Assembly (NCBI GenBank): GCA_016722505.1
Contig: JADKJH010000002.1
Location: 140,001-204,000 of the forward strand
Origin: Holophagaceae bacterium
GTDB lineage: Bacteria > Acidobacteriota > Holophagae > Holophagales > Holophagaceae
Length of the DNA: 64,000 nt
Direction: 5' to 3'
Positions 34,289 through 43,602 of the stretch are shown here, piece after piece (positions within the stretch are counted from its first letter, which is position 1; every line of letters begins with the position of its first letter). The notes beneath the pieces are model-generated. The model was not told the DNA's origin and did no database searches. It saw nothing but the letters and a program-made list of their open reading frames with translations. A program made the position numbers and the translations under genes.

Positions 34289-36589
34289 CTAGTCATCGCG
34301 CTCCAGCATCCCGAATCTTGCGACGATGCGCTTTTCGCCAGTTTCGAAACGGATGGTGTAGGTGAGTCCTTCGCCGCTGCCCGTAGCGGCGGTGATGACG
34401 CCTCGGCCAAAGCGCGGGCTTCGGATTCGCGTTCCCTTGGACCAAGAATCAGCAGGCACCGACGGAACAATCGTACTCGGCAATACCGCGAGCTGGACGG
34501 GCGCTGGTTTGCCTTCAGAATCCACCTCCGCATTGGCCCGCACCTTGTCGAAAAAGCTGCGGATGCGGTTCAGTTCCGAGGCCACCGATGCACCACCACC
34601 GCCACCCCGCACCCGCTCCGGCGTCCATGCGCCCTGGCCCGCTTGATACAGCTCCGTGCCCCACCGGATCGGCGTTTCCAGCGCATTGCTGGGGAGTTCC
34701 CGCAGGAACCGGCTGGGCATGCCGAGCACTTCGCTGCCCATCATGCGCCGCCGGCGGGCGCCGCTGAGGTAGAGCTTCGACTTGGCTCTTGTGATGGCCA
34801 CGTAGAAGAGACGGCGCTCTTCCTCCAATCCTTCATCGGTCTCCCGCGCCTGGCGGTTAGGGAAAACCTCTTCTTCCATACCCACCATAAAAACAATGGG
34901 AAATTCCAAGCCCTTGGCGCAGTGGATGGTCATAAGCGAAAGTTCAACGGTCTGATCCAATTGATCCGTATCCGCCGCCAACGTCACACGATCCAGGAAT
35001 TCCGGAAGCCGCAAGCCCAGGGACTCGGATTCTGCTGCGGCTGAAAGGAATTCCTCCAGGTTCCGAACACGGCCCTCGGCCTCCAGCGTGCCTTCGTCTT
35101 CGAGCATTTGGAGGTAGCCGCTCTCATGCAAGGTCCACCGTACCAGACCCGCGAGCCCGAGCGCCGTGGCTTCGTTCGCAGCGCGGTAGAACAGTTCCAC
35201 GAAGCGATGCATCTCCCTGGCCGCGCGTCCTTTCAGCTCTCCGGCCTTCAGCAGGATGGCTACACCATCCAGCGCGGTTCCATTTTCAGGAATCGCGGCT
35301 TCAATTTTCCCGAGGGTGGTGGGTCCCACCCCGCGTGATGGGCTGCTGACGGCCCGGCGGAAACTTTGAAGATCATAGGGATTTGAAATGAGCCGCAGGT
35401 AGCTTAATAAATCCTTCACTTCCTGGCGCTCGTAGAATTTCGTGCCGCCCACGAGTTTGTAGGGCATATCCGCCGCTCGCAGGGCTTCTTCCAGCTGCCG
35501 CGATTGCCAGTTGGCGCGGTAGAGCACAGCCATCTTTATGTCCGCATCATAGCGCCTGGCTTCTTGCAATTTGGACACCACCCACTCGGCCTCCAATCGG
35601 CCGTCATCACTAAGTTTGAAGGTGATGGGCTCACCCGCGCCACGGTCGGTCCACAATGTTTTTCCGAGCCGTTGGGCGTTGTTGGCGATGACCGTGGAGG
35701 CCGCATCGAGGATGGATTGCGAGGAGCGGTAGTTCTGCTCCAGCTTGATCTGGATGGCCTCGGGAAAGTCCCGCTGGAAGTCCAGAATGTTGCGGATGTC
35801 GGCTCCACGCCAGCCATAGATCGATTGGTCTTCATCGCCGACCACACAGAGGTTGTGGTGCCGCCGCGCCAGGTGCTGCACCAGCAGGTATTGGGCGCGG
35901 TTGGTGTCCTGGTATTCATCCACCAGCAGGTATTGGAAGCGCGTCCCGTAGATGGCCTGCATGGCGTCTTCACGGAACAGCCGTTCGGTGTAGAGCAGCA
36001 GGTCGTCGAAATCGCAGGCCCGATGGTTGCGCAGGCCCTTCTGATACAGCGTGTAGGCGTCCAGCACCTTGCGGGTCCACGGGTCCAGGGCTTCTTCCAC
36101 CGCTTCTTCGGGAAGCAGGCAGCGGTTCTTGAAGTCGGAAATCATCTCCAGCACTCGGCGCGGGTGGAACTGTTTTTCGGACATTTTCAATTCCGACAGC
36201 ACCTGCTTCATCAAGCTTTTCTGGTCCGACGGATCAAAGATGACGAAATCGCGGCCTACCGGCGTGCGGTCGCCTTCCCGCCGCAGAATGCGTGTGCAGA
36301 ATGAGTGGAAAGTGCTGACCCAAAGCTGCGCAACGGGGACTGAAACGAGTTGCGCCACGCGGTCCCGCATCTCCTCGGCGGCCTTGTTGGTGAAGGTCAT
36401 GGCCAGGATGGAGCCGGGGTGCGCGCCCTTCTCTTCGATGAGCCAGGCGATGCGCCGCGTGATGACCGTGGTCTTGCCAGATCCCGCGCCAGCGAGGATC
36501 AGCAGGGGCCCGTCCGTGTGCATGACCGCCTCCCGCTGGGGCGGATTCAGGTTCTGCAGCAGCGGATGGTCGGAGTAGTCCTCGGGCAT
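34289..36589 (-). CDS. UvrD/PcrA-type superfamily 1 DNA helicase
   Basis: ATP-dependent 3'-5' helicase for repair and for clearing recombinase from forks. The 766-aa protein has all motifs in order: Q motif LNPPQREAV, Walker A LAGAGSGKTTVITRRIAWL, Ia FTNKAAEEM, II LLVDEYQDTN, III GDEDQSIYGWRGAD, IV LEQNYRSS, V MTIHCAKGLEFP, VI EERRLFYVAITRAKS. The C-terminal KGTRIRSPRFGRGVITAATG matches the PcrA-type Tudor-like tail. uvrD and pcrA are not separable from sequence alone. It converges with the transglutaminase gene. Confidence 0.94.
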   Translation of the reverse strand: MPEDYSDHPLLQNLNPPQREAVMHTDGPLLILAGAGSGKTTVITRRIAWLIEEKGAHPGSILAMTFTNKAAEEMRDRVAQLVSVPVAQLWVSTFHSFCTRILRREGDRTPVGRDFVIFDPSDQKSLMKQVLSELKMSEKQFHPRRVLEMISDFKNRCLLPEEAVEEALDPWTRKVLDAYTLYQKGLRNHRACDFDDLLLYTERLFREDAMQAIYGTRFQYLLVDEYQDTNRAQYLLVQHLARRHHNLCVVGDEDQSIYGWRGADIRNILDFQRDFPEAIQIKLEQNYRSSQSILDAASTVIANNAQRLGKTLWTDRGAGEPITFKLSDDGRLEAEWVVSKLQEARRYDADIKMAVLYRANWQSRQLEEALRAADMPYKLVGGTKFYERQEVKDLLSYLRLISNPYDLQSFRRAVSSPSRGVGPTTLGKIEAAIPENGTALDGVAILLKAGELKGRAAREMHRFVELFYRAANEATALGLAGLVRWTLHESGYLQMLEDEGTLEAEGRVRNLEEFLSAAAESESLGLRLPEFLDRVTLAADTDQLDQTVELSLMTIHCAKGLEFPIVFMVGMEEEVFPNRQARETDEGLEEERRLFYVAITRAKSKLYLSGARRRRMMGSEVLGMPSRFLRELPSNALETPIRWGTELYQAGQGAWTPERVRGGGGGASVASELNRIRSFFDKVRANAEVDSEGKPAPVQLAVLPSTIVPSVPADSWSKGTRIRSPRFGRGVITAATGSGEGLTYTIRFETGEKRIVARFGMLERDD

Positions 36590-36628
36590 CCCTGATTCTA
36601 GCGGGCGAAAAACGAAAGCAGGCCTCGC

Positions 36629-37015
36629 CTAATTCGCAGAAGTTTCGGTGGAGATGACTTTGCCTTTTTTTGCCTTGCGGACCACTTGCTCTACCATCTC
36701 CGTGATCTCGGCTTCGCTAAGGCGATCCTTGTACGACGGCATGCGGCCGAATATTTTGCCCTTGCGTATGGCCTTGGCCAACTCGGCATCAGTGAAGTCT
36801 TTCATTTCCCGGGAGTCCGTGAAGTCCTGGCCCTTGAGTCGGGAACCATCGACTCCCCGGGCGCTGCCATCGGCACCGTGGCAGACCACACAGTTAAGCG
36901 AATAAAAGGCTCGCAGATCCTTTCTTGGCGCATCCTGGGCAGCCTGGGCAGAAAAGCCTGGCAAGCCTGCCAGCAGAAGCGCCGCGATGGATCGCTTGGC
37001 AATGAGGTTGCTCAT
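36629..37015 (-). CDS. Small exported c-type cytochrome (first downstream copy)
   Basis: The 128-aa product has a signal peptide (IAALLLAGLPGFSAQA), one haem-binding CVVCH at the start of the mature domain and a distal methionine in GRMPSYKDRLSEAE, the layout of a mono-haem class I (cytochrome c6/c551-like) electron carrier in the periplasm. GADGSARGVDGSRLKG links the two, as in its neighbour. It overlaps the upstream cytochrome gene by 4 bp. The two share about half of their core pattern, so a tandem duplication is likely. Confidence 0.9.
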   Translation of the reverse strand: MSNLIAKRSIAALLLAGLPGFSAQAAQDAPRKDLRAFYSLNCVVCHGADGSARGVDGSRLKGQDFTDSREMKDFTDAELAKAIRKGKIFGRMPSYKDRLSEAEITEMVEQVVRKAKKGKVISTETSAN

Positions 37016-37359
37016 TTCTTTCTCGCAGCCAGCGGCCGGATGATCTCCGCCACCAAGGATTCCGCTTCCATCTCGCTGAGCTGGGACTGGAAAGCGGGCA
37101 TTCCTCCTTTACCCTTGAGGATGGATTTCACCAGGTCGGCATCCTTTTTAGTGCCCTGCCATCGGGAATCACTAAGGACACGGCCAGGCAGTTTCTGGCC
37201 ATTCAGTCCCCGGCCAGAGCCATCCACGCCATGGCAGGCCGCGCACGTGCGTTGGAAGAAAAGCTTCACGTCCTTCTGCTGTTCTGCCGAAACCAATGAC
37301 AGCGAACAACCTGCAACCATCAAAAAAACCTTGAAGACATTGGAAACATTGAAACTCAT
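37012..37359 (-). CDS. Small exported c-type cytochrome (upstream copy)
   Basis: The 115-aa product starts at ATG 37359 with GGGAG 4 nt upstream. The signal peptide (VFKVFLMVAGCSLSLVSA) precedes CAACH in VKLFFQRTCAACHGVDG. The likely axial methionine is in GKGGMPAFQSQLSEME. The mature part is only ~90 residues, typical for a soluble mono-haem cytochrome c. First of a two-gene unit with the paralogue downstream. The electron-transfer partner is not in the window. Confidence 0.9.
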   Translation of the reverse strand: MSFNVSNVFKVFLMVAGCSLSLVSAEQQKDVKLFFQRTCAACHGVDGSGRGLNGQKLPGRVLSDSRWQGTKKDADLVKSILKGKGGMPAFQSQLSEMEAESLVAEIIRPLAARKK

Positions 37360-37532
37360 GCAACTCCCTGAAGTCTTGAAACCATATCACGTGAAAAGTG
37401 CAGAACCAAGATCCCGAGGTATCAGGATTGGTCCTGCAGAAGGAGTGTGGAAGGTCCGGTCCAGAGATTCGGCACCATCCGGTCCATCCAATGCATGGTT
37501 TATTTTTCTGCTGTCGCTTAGGCTGTAGGAGA

Positions 37533-37618
<86 letters not shown>

Positions 37619-37620
37619 GC

Positions 37621-37975
37621 CGATTGTCTTGCTTTTCAAAGGACTAGATGTCCTTTGAAAAGCTAGGCAATCGTGGTGGTGCTCAATCCCCACCATCGCA
37701 AGCACCATTCCGACAAGAGGCACACAGGACTAGATGTCCTGTGAAAGCTTAGGGCTATGTGGTGGTGCTCAATCCCGCGATCATGAGCACTCGGACGAAC
37801 AGGGGACGGACAGGACTAGATGTCCTGTGAAAACTTAAGCAATCGTGGTGGTGCTCAACCCTGCCAACGCAAGCACCCAGATGGTCAAGACGGTGTCCCC
37901 TAGACGTCCTATGAAGACTTCAGCCTATGCGGCGGCGCTTCATACAGGGCCACCCATGCGCAGCGTGCTTCGAAA
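37621..37975 (+). repeat. Array of four ~86-bp two-hairpin repeats after tRNA-Leu
   Basis: Units begin near 37621, 37707, 37793 and 37879. The core GGACTAGATGTCC lies at 37641, 37727 and 37813 (period exactly 86), with a degenerate form at 37897. Hairpin 1 is built on that core; in unit 1 the arms extend to 24 nt with two mismatches (37621-37644 with 37650-37673). Hairpin 2 starts at offset 57 in units 1-3: GGTGCT/AGCACC in units 1 and 3, GTGCTCA/TGAGCAC in unit 2, and CGCT/AGCG in unit 4. GAARRCTT and GTGGTGGTGCTCAA are conserved between units. No open frame is conserved. Unit ends (AGCACC) are in phase with the tRNA 3' end. Confidence 0.85.
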
Positions 37976-38009
37976 GGATTAAACTGAGTGTTGGAGCCCC
38001 AGACATGTA

Positions 38010-38096
38010 TCCGGGAGAACCGCCTGTTCGCTTCGCTCACTACGTCCCTCCCCCCCCGGACCCCCGCCTCTTGGTCGGGGGACCCACCCATGAGGT
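38010..38096 (+). repeat. Dispersed GC-rich repeat, copy C (diverged), upstream of clpS
   Basis: AACCGCCTGTTCGCTTCGCT followed by CACTACGTCCC lines up with CCGCCCGCTCGCTTCGCT and the bases after it in copies A and B (mostly matching over about 30 bp). A C-rich stretch with CCCGGAC and a GGGGGACC/GGACCCCC-type inverted repeat follows. It lies between the hairpin array and the clpS start; unlike A and B it is not in a coding frame. Confidence 0.55.
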
Positions 38097-38099
38097 CTT

Positions 38100-38438
38100 A
38101 TGCCCACCCCCAAGAGCCAGCCCGAAGGTGGAACCGGCCTCGCAACGAAGACCAAGGGCAAGGCAAAGCTTCAGCCTCCTTCCATGTGGAAGGTCATCCT
38201 GCATAATGACGACTACACCACGCAGGATTTCGTGGTCCTCGTGCTGACAGTCATCTTCCGAAAACCTGAAAGTGAAGCCACCCGCATCATGCTGGCGGTG
38301 CACCACCAGGGCAAGGGTGTCGCCGGGCTATTCACCCATGACGTGGCGGAAACGAAAATCACCCAGGCGCGCGCCCTCGCAGAGCAGCACGAATACCCAT
38401 TGCTCTGCACCATGGAACCAGAAAGCGTGGAAGCATGA
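38100..38438 (+). CDS. clpS: ATP-dependent Clp protease adaptor ClpS
   Basis: ClpS binds destabilising N-terminal residues (N-degrons) and delivers the proteins to ClpA. The 112-aa product starts at ATG 38100 with GAGG 5 nt upstream. A flexible Lys/Pro-rich N-terminal extension (residues 1-28) precedes the core: WKVILHNDDYTTQDFVVLVL, then the AVHHQGKGVAGLFTHDVAET block with the binding-pocket residues, and EHEYPLLCTMEPE. The stop overlaps the clpA ATG. With clpA and aat next to it, all of the N-degron pathway's dedicated parts sit together. Confidence 0.96.
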   Translation: MPTPKSQPEGGTGLATKTKGKAKLQPPSMWKVILHNDDYTTQDFVVLVLTVIFRKPESEATRIMLAVHHQGKGVAGLFTHDVAETKITQARALAEQHEYPLLCTMEPESVEA

Positions 38439-40705
38439 ACACCCCGCCCCTCCAAGCCAACCTGCAATCCGCCATCCGCAAGGCTTTTGAACTGGCCCGC
38501 TCCAAACGGCATGAGCTGGTCACGGTGGAACACCTATTGGCGGGGCTTCTAAGCGAGCCAGAAGTCCAGAAAATCCTCTCCATGTGCGGCGTGAAACCCA
38601 CCCAGGTGCAGGCCTCTCTGGATGGCTTTTTCGAAGATAAGATCGAGGTCCTCCCGGACGGTGTGACACTGCGTCCCTCGCCCAGCCTGGGTTTTCAGCG
38701 GGTCATGGAGCGGGCCATCCTGCATGCGCTGTCTTCGGAGCAGGCCACCGTGGATATGGGCAGTGTGCTGGTTGCGTTGCTTCAGGAACCCGAATGTTTC
38801 GGCGCCCATTTCCTTCGAGCCCAAGGGCTTCAACGCCTGGCCTTGCTGCGCTACCTCTCTCATGGAGCCATGGAGGCCAAGAATCCAAAGCCCAAGATCC
38901 CCAACGAACCGGAAACAACCATGGATTCGCCGAGCGAAGAAGGCGATGCCCCTCCTCCTGACCCTCTGAAGGCCTACACCATTGACTTGGTGGCTCGGGC
39001 AGCCGAAGGCAGAATTGATCCCTTGGTGGGCCGCCTGACGGAGTTGGACCGCATCATCCAAATCCTTTGCCGCCGCAGGAAGAACAATCCCCTGCTGGTG
39101 GGTGAGCCGGGCGTAGGCAAGACCGCCATCGCCGAGGGCCTGGCCCTGCGGCTTCACGAAGGCAAAGTCCCGGATGTACTGAAAGGCTCGAGCCTCTTCG
39201 CTTTGGATCTGGGCGCGTTGCTGGCGGGCACTCGCTACCGGGGTGATTTTGAGGAACGCGTCAAAGCGGTCATGGAGGCTCTCAAGGCCAGAGGCCACGC
39301 CCTGCTCTTCATTGATGAAATCCACACCATCGTCGGCGCGGGTTCCGTCAGCGGTGGCAGCCTGGATGCTTCCAACCTGCTCAAACCCGCGCTGGCGGCT
39401 GGTGAGCTGCGCTGCATCGGCGCCACGACTTTCCAGGATGCCAAAAATTCCTTCGATAGGGACCGCGCACTTTCCCGGCGCTTCCAGAAAGTTGATGTGG
39501 GCGAGCCGAGCGAGGCTGAGGCCCTCGACATCCTGAAAGGATTGCGGAAACTTTTCGAGCATCATCACGGCGTCCAATTCAGCGACGCGGCCCTGGAAGC
39601 AGCAGTGCGGCTTTCAGCCCGACATTTGCGGGATCTGCATTTGCCCGATAAGGCCATTGACGTGCTGGACGAAGCCGGTTCCGCGCAAAAACTCCTCCCC
39701 CCCAAGAAGCGGAAAAAGGCATTGGAGGTGGCGGATATCGAAGCGATCGTCGCGAAGATGGCCAGGGTGCCTTTGCAGAATCTCAGTGGCGATGACCGAT
39801 CAAGGCTGGCGGATCTCGATGCCCAGCTCAGGGCAGTGATTTTCGGGCAGGATGCAGCCATCGAAAAGGTCGCATCCAGCATCAAACTCAGTCGCTCTGG
39901 ACTCCGGGGACACGATAAACCCATGGGGTCGTTCCTGTTCTCTGGCCCCACTGGCGTAGGTAAGACCGAATTGGCGAAGCAATTGGCGCACCTTCTCGCG
40001 GTGCCTTTCCTCCGTTTCGACATGAGCGAGTATATGGAGAAGCATGCAGTTTCGCGGCTGGTGGGCGCCCCGCCGGGTTACGTGGGATTTGATGAAGGCG
40101 GATTGCTCACCGACGCGGTACGAAAGAACCCCCACGCGGTGCTGCTGCTGGATGAGATCGAAAAAGCCCATCCGGATCTTTTTGCCATCCTGCTGCAGGT
40201 CATGGACCACGCCACCCTCACGGATAATCATGGCCGCCAAGCGGACTTCCGCCATGTGGTGCTTATCCTCACCACCAATGCCGGGGCCAAGGATCTTTCC
40301 CAACGCCGCGTGGGTTTCAATGACACAGCAGGCGGGGCAAGCGGATCTACGCGTGGCGCCATCGAAAAAGCCTTCAGCCCCGAATTCAGGAACCGCCTAG
40401 ATGCCATTGTCGCTTTCGCACCGTTGGGCAGGGCTGAAATCCTCAAAGTCGTGGACAAGAATCTCGCCGAGCTTCAGGTATTGCTCGATGAGAAAAACGT
40501 GAAGTTAAAGGTCAGCGCCGAAGCCAAACTCTGGCTCGCCGAAAAGGGCTACGAGCCAGCCTTCGGCGCCCGCCCCATGGCACGCCTAATCGAGGACAAA
40601 CTGAAAAAACCCCTCGCCGAAGCCATTCTCTTCGGGGCGTTGAAGGATGGTGGCAAAGCAGAAGTCGCAATGTCAGCCAAGGGGCCAGTCTTCAAATTCC
40701 GGTAA
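38435..40705 (+). CDS. clpA: Clp protease ATP-binding subunit ClpA
   Basis: ClpA is the AAA+ unfoldase that feeds ClpP. The 756-aa protein has the N-domain (LQSAIRKAFELARSKRHEL...), a first AAA+ module (Walker A VGEPGVGKTAIAEGLAL, Walker B LLFIDEIHTIVGAG) and a second one (FSGPTGVGKTELAKQLA, VLLLDEIEKAHPDLF). It also has the ClpA/ClpB signature SEYMEKHAVSRLVGAPPGYV and a C-terminal D2 small domain. The lack of a coiled-coil middle insertion excludes ClpB. Start overlaps clpS; it converges with aat. clpP is not in the window. Confidence 0.96.
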   Translation: MNTPPLQANLQSAIRKAFELARSKRHELVTVEHLLAGLLSEPEVQKILSMCGVKPTQVQASLDGFFEDKIEVLPDGVTLRPSPSLGFQRVMERAILHALSSEQATVDMGSVLVALLQEPECFGAHFLRAQGLQRLALLRYLSHGAMEAKNPKPKIPNEPETTMDSPSEEGDAPPPDPLKAYTIDLVARAAEGRIDPLVGRLTELDRIIQILCRRRKNNPLLVGEPGVGKTAIAEGLALRLHEGKVPDVLKGSSLFALDLGALLAGTRYRGDFEERVKAVMEALKARGHALLFIDEIHTIVGAGSVSGGSLDASNLLKPALAAGELRCIGATTFQDAKNSFDRDRALSRRFQKVDVGEPSEAEALDILKGLRKLFEHHHGVQFSDAALEAAVRLSARHLRDLHLPDKAIDVLDEAGSAQKLLPPKKRKKALEVADIEAIVAKMARVPLQNLSGDDRSRLADLDAQLRAVIFGQDAAIEKVASSIKLSRSGLRGHDKPMGSFLFSGPTGVGKTELAKQLAHLLAVPFLRFDMSEYMEKHAVSRLVGAPPGYVGFDEGGLLTDAVRKNPHAVLLLDEIEKAHPDLFAILLQVMDHATLTDNHGRQADFRHVVLILTTNAGAKDLSQRRVGFNDTAGGASGSTRGAIEKAFSPEFRNRLDAIVAFAPLGRAEILKVVDKNLAELQVLLDEKNVKLKVSAEAKLWLAEKGYEPAFGARPMARLIEDKLKKPLAEAILFGALKDGGKAEVAMSAKGPVFKFR

Positions 40706-40722
40706 GGTGTCCGAAAATGCCA

Positions 40723-41400
40723 TCACGTAGTCCATGGCCCCTTCTGGGTAGGTCGTTCGAGCGCTTGCCCCAGTCTTTCCAGAAATTCATCCCGCACCAT
40801 TACCCGGGCGCCGAGCTTCTCCAGGTTCTCGTTGGGAACCTGGCCATCGATGAAGTGGAATCCCCGGTTCCAACACCACTCGCATAAATGCGCGAAAGCG
40901 GCTTTGGAGGCATCACCCACTTTCGAGAACATGCTTTCTCCGAAAAAGGCAGCGCCCAGGGATAGTCCGTAGAGCCCGCCCACCAACTCACCGTCCTGCC
41001 ATGTTTCAAAGCTGTGGGTGTAGCCAGATTCATGGAGCGCCACATACGCGGCGATCATTCCATCGGTGATCCAGGTGCCTGGATTGCCGCTGCGGTTGGC
41101 CGTTGCGCAGTTCCGCATCACATCCGCAAAAGCTGTATCCACGCGGATCTCGAAAGGGGCGCTTCGCAATTTACGCCTCAATCGCGGGGCCAAATATTCA
41201 TCCCCAGGCAAGAACACCGCCCGCTCCGGCGGGGACCACCACAGGATCGGCTTGCCCGCCGAATACCACGGAAAAATGCCGCAGCGGTAAGCCTCCAACA
41301 ACCGCGCTTCACTGAGATCCCCGCCCACCGCCAGCAAGCCGTCAGGCTCCGCTTGAGCAGGTCGCGGAAAAACGATGGAGGGGCCTAGGTGGAAAATCAA
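40723..41400 (-). CDS. aat: Leucyl/phenylalanyl-tRNA-protein transferase
   Basis: Aat adds Leu or Phe to N-terminal Lys/Arg of proteins, creating primary N-degrons for ClpS. The 225-aa sequence shows FPRPAQAEPDGLLAVGGDLS, YRCGIFPWYSAGKPILWWSP, HSFETWQDGELVGGLYGLSL and ESMFSKVGDASKAAFAHL, with the end FIDGQVPNENLEKLGA, all family signatures. The start is TTG 41400 (LIFHLGPS). It faces clpA tail to tail across 17 bp, so the pathway genes are adjacent but separately transcribed. Confidence 0.95.
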   Translation of the reverse strand: MIFHLGPSIVFPRPAQAEPDGLLAVGGDLSEARLLEAYRCGIFPWYSAGKPILWWSPPERAVFLPGDEYLAPRLRRKLRSAPFEIRVDTAFADVMRNCATANRSGNPGTWITDGMIAAYVALHESGYTHSFETWQDGELVGGLYGLSLGAAFFGESMFSKVGDASKAAFAHLCEWCWNRGFHFIDGQVPNENLEKLGARVMVRDEFLERLGQALERPTQKGPWTT

Positions 41401-41484
41401 TTGAAGGCCACATGGTAGGGAGGCCTCGCATCTCCGGCGCGATCAATATTCAACCCCATAGCTCAGGACTCACAGCTGGCCCTT

Positions 41485-43602
41485 TCAATACGCCTTCGTA
41501 ATCTCAACTCCGCGGTAGTACCGCTTCAGGATTTGATCAAAGGTGTAGCCTTCCAGCGCCATGCCGTAGGCGCCGGTCTGGTCCATGCCCACGGCGTGGC
41601 CCCAGCCGCGTCCATAGAAGATCCAACGCTTCTTGTCGCCGGTGCCCACCGTGAGGTAGCGGAACACATTGTCTTTGAGACCCAGCAACGCCCGGATGCG
41701 CATGCCCGTGAATTCATGGCCAACGCCATTGGCGCCACGGACGGTGAGTTTCAGCACGCGGCCATGCTCGTTGTGTTCCAATTCCAGAGCCCGGATGCCG
41801 CTGGCGCCCACACGGGATTTGACCCTTGCGAGCAGTTCGCTGTCCTTCAATTCCACCTTCCAGTGCGCGGTCGGGTTGTAACGATCCCATGCCGCTCCAT
41901 CAGGATCGAGGCGGCGGATGAGCAACCGAGATCCTCCTTCCCGGGGCATCCATTTCACACGGTCGCCCACCTGGATGCGGGCCTCGGAAACCAGCCGCAA
42001 CTGCCCGCCAACGCTCTCTTCCGCAAGAAAAAGGAAGCTCGCCAACGGCAGCGATTCAGGCACCGCGCCGATCACCTTGCGGCGCACGGTGCCGTCCCTC
42101 AAGATGGTGCCCTCCACAAGCTCTGGTGATTCCAACTCCTGCCACATGCGCGATAGCGCCGAGAGTCCGTCGCGCAAAGTCGGCTGACCATTCCACATGG
42201 CGGTGGTGACTATGCCGCGCCGTGCCAAGAAGGCTGCCAAAGGCCGGTCAGCGGGCTTTGAAATGACTGCCCCCACAAAATAATCCGCGTCCTGGGTCCG
42301 TTCCATTCCGTCCACCACTCGATCGAACCCGAGGGTTCTCGCCATCCAGAGGTAGAGTTGGAGATCCTTGGCGAGTGAGCGCTCCGGGGCGGGCAATCCC
42401 AAGCGTTCAGCCAGGCGGGCCATGGGTCCGGCGAGGTCGCCGATGCGCAGCGGCTGCTCCATTTTTTCACTGGTCAAAATATCTGGAAGGATGATTCCGA
42501 AGGCTGATAGGCGCAACAGTTCGAGGTTCAGCCAGGACTGGTCCCCGCCTGGATCCACCGCCCCTTTGAATGGAATCGACATGGGCTTGTCCGGATAGTT
42601 GCTCACGCCCTTCAGATAAGGTTGGGGTCCACCGAAAACGTAGCTGTTATCCACCGTGGCGCCACCGCTATCCGCCGTGAACAAGGCCTGGATTGGCGCC
42701 CCATTGTAGGTAGCGATGAGCCCCGTGGTCTCCAGCACTGCGCGATCCGCCAGCGGCTGCTCACCATCCTTTCCTCCATAAACCTGGTCAACGGGGGTAT
42801 CCAGCAGATCAAAACCAGCGTTCTTCCGCTTGCCACGATTGGCCACCACGTAGGTGCGCGCCGCCACCGCCTGCGCTTTCAACGCCTCGACATTGGGGTA
42901 TTCATTGGCTCCCATTTCCCGGGGCACCACTCCCCGGACATAGTCTTCCAGGGCTACCTGATTGACCACTGTGAGCCGCCCGTCCCCATTGGGAAAGAAC
43001 TCGACGGTGCCCCGGTAACGGCCTTTGCCGAAGAGTTGAACCGAGCCATTCTTCGAGCGGAACAACACGCCTTCCGCAGGCAAGGCCCGCCGCTCATAGC
43101 GTTCAGTCACGGCATACAAAGCGCGGCCCTTGCGGGGTTTCCCCGGAAGATGCTCCGAAGAGACCCATAATTCCGAAAAGCCGCTGCCGCCCAATTTCTG
43201 AAGAATCTCCTCGGTGTCTTCGGCTTTGGCGAAATGGCCGGTCAAAACTTTCCACGATGCTCCATCGGGGACGAAAATCTTTTCGGGCTGCTCGCCAAGC
43301 CCCTGAAGCTTTTTCATGACTTCCGCTGCCGCCGCAGCGCTCATGTCGCCACCCACCCGGATTCGGTACTCGTCCCTGGAATCCGCTTCGCCCCGGCTAT
43401 CCCACCAGATGCGCACCTTCTCGCCATCGCGGACCTTCATGACCAAACGTCCGCTTCGGGCGACCAGCTCACCCCCGCCGTCCATCGCCACCAGCCACTC
43501 CACCGCCTCGGTGGAAAGGCCTATACGCACTGTTGACTGCGCCGCGGTGGGTTGCGCCAGACCGGCCACCAGCAGAAATGGGAGAAAGGCACGTGGATTC
43601 AT
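41485..43602 (-). CDS. Exported SpoIID/LytB-domain protein
   Basis: The 705-aa product has a signal peptide (MNPRAFLPFLLVAGLAQPTA) and a central-to-C-terminal SpoIID domain: LEDYVRGVVPREMGANEYPN, ALKAQAVAARTYVVANRGK, DQVYGGKDGEQPLADRAV, TADSGGATVDNSYVFGG, and the terminal GRGWGHAVGMDQTGAYGMAL. SpoIID-type proteins are peptidoglycan lytic transglycosylases; in non-sporulating bacteria the role is unclear. The N-terminal ~190 residues include a SPOR-like stretch (RIRVGGDMSAAAAAEVMKKL, WKVLTGHFAKAEDTEEIL), suggesting septal or denuded-glycan binding. Its ATG overlaps the upstream serine hydrolase stop (ATGA). Confidence 0.88.
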   Translation of the reverse strand: MNPRAFLPFLLVAGLAQPTAAQSTVRIGLSTEAVEWLVAMDGGGELVARSGRLVMKVRDGEKVRIWWDSRGEADSRDEYRIRVGGDMSAAAAAEVMKKLQGLGEQPEKIFVPDGASWKVLTGHFAKAEDTEEILQKLGGSGFSELWVSSEHLPGKPRKGRALYAVTERYERRALPAEGVLFRSKNGSVQLFGKGRYRGTVEFFPNGDGRLTVVNQVALEDYVRGVVPREMGANEYPNVEALKAQAVAARTYVVANRGKRKNAGFDLLDTPVDQVYGGKDGEQPLADRAVLETTGLIATYNGAPIQALFTADSGGATVDNSYVFGGPQPYLKGVSNYPDKPMSIPFKGAVDPGGDQSWLNLELLRLSAFGIILPDILTSEKMEQPLRIGDLAGPMARLAERLGLPAPERSLAKDLQLYLWMARTLGFDRVVDGMERTQDADYFVGAVISKPADRPLAAFLARRGIVTTAMWNGQPTLRDGLSALSRMWQELESPELVEGTILRDGTVRRKVIGAVPESLPLASFLFLAEESVGGQLRLVSEARIQVGDRVKWMPREGGSRLLIRRLDPDGAAWDRYNPTAHWKVELKDSELLARVKSRVGASGIRALELEHNEHGRVLKLTVRGANGVGHEFTGMRIRALLGLKDNVFRYLTVGTGDKKRWIFYGRGWGHAVGMDQTGAYGMALEGYTFDQILKRYYRGVEITKAY

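Noticed and set aside
37621..37975. CRISPR array
   Set aside because: Units are ~86 bp and similar over their whole length, with only four copies, no unique spacers of uniform size and no cas genes.
37621..37975. Integron attC cassettes or a second functional tRNA
   Set aside because: No cassette genes or integrase are present. The hairpin 1 loop gives a poor anticodon and the acceptor and T arms do not fold as a tRNA.
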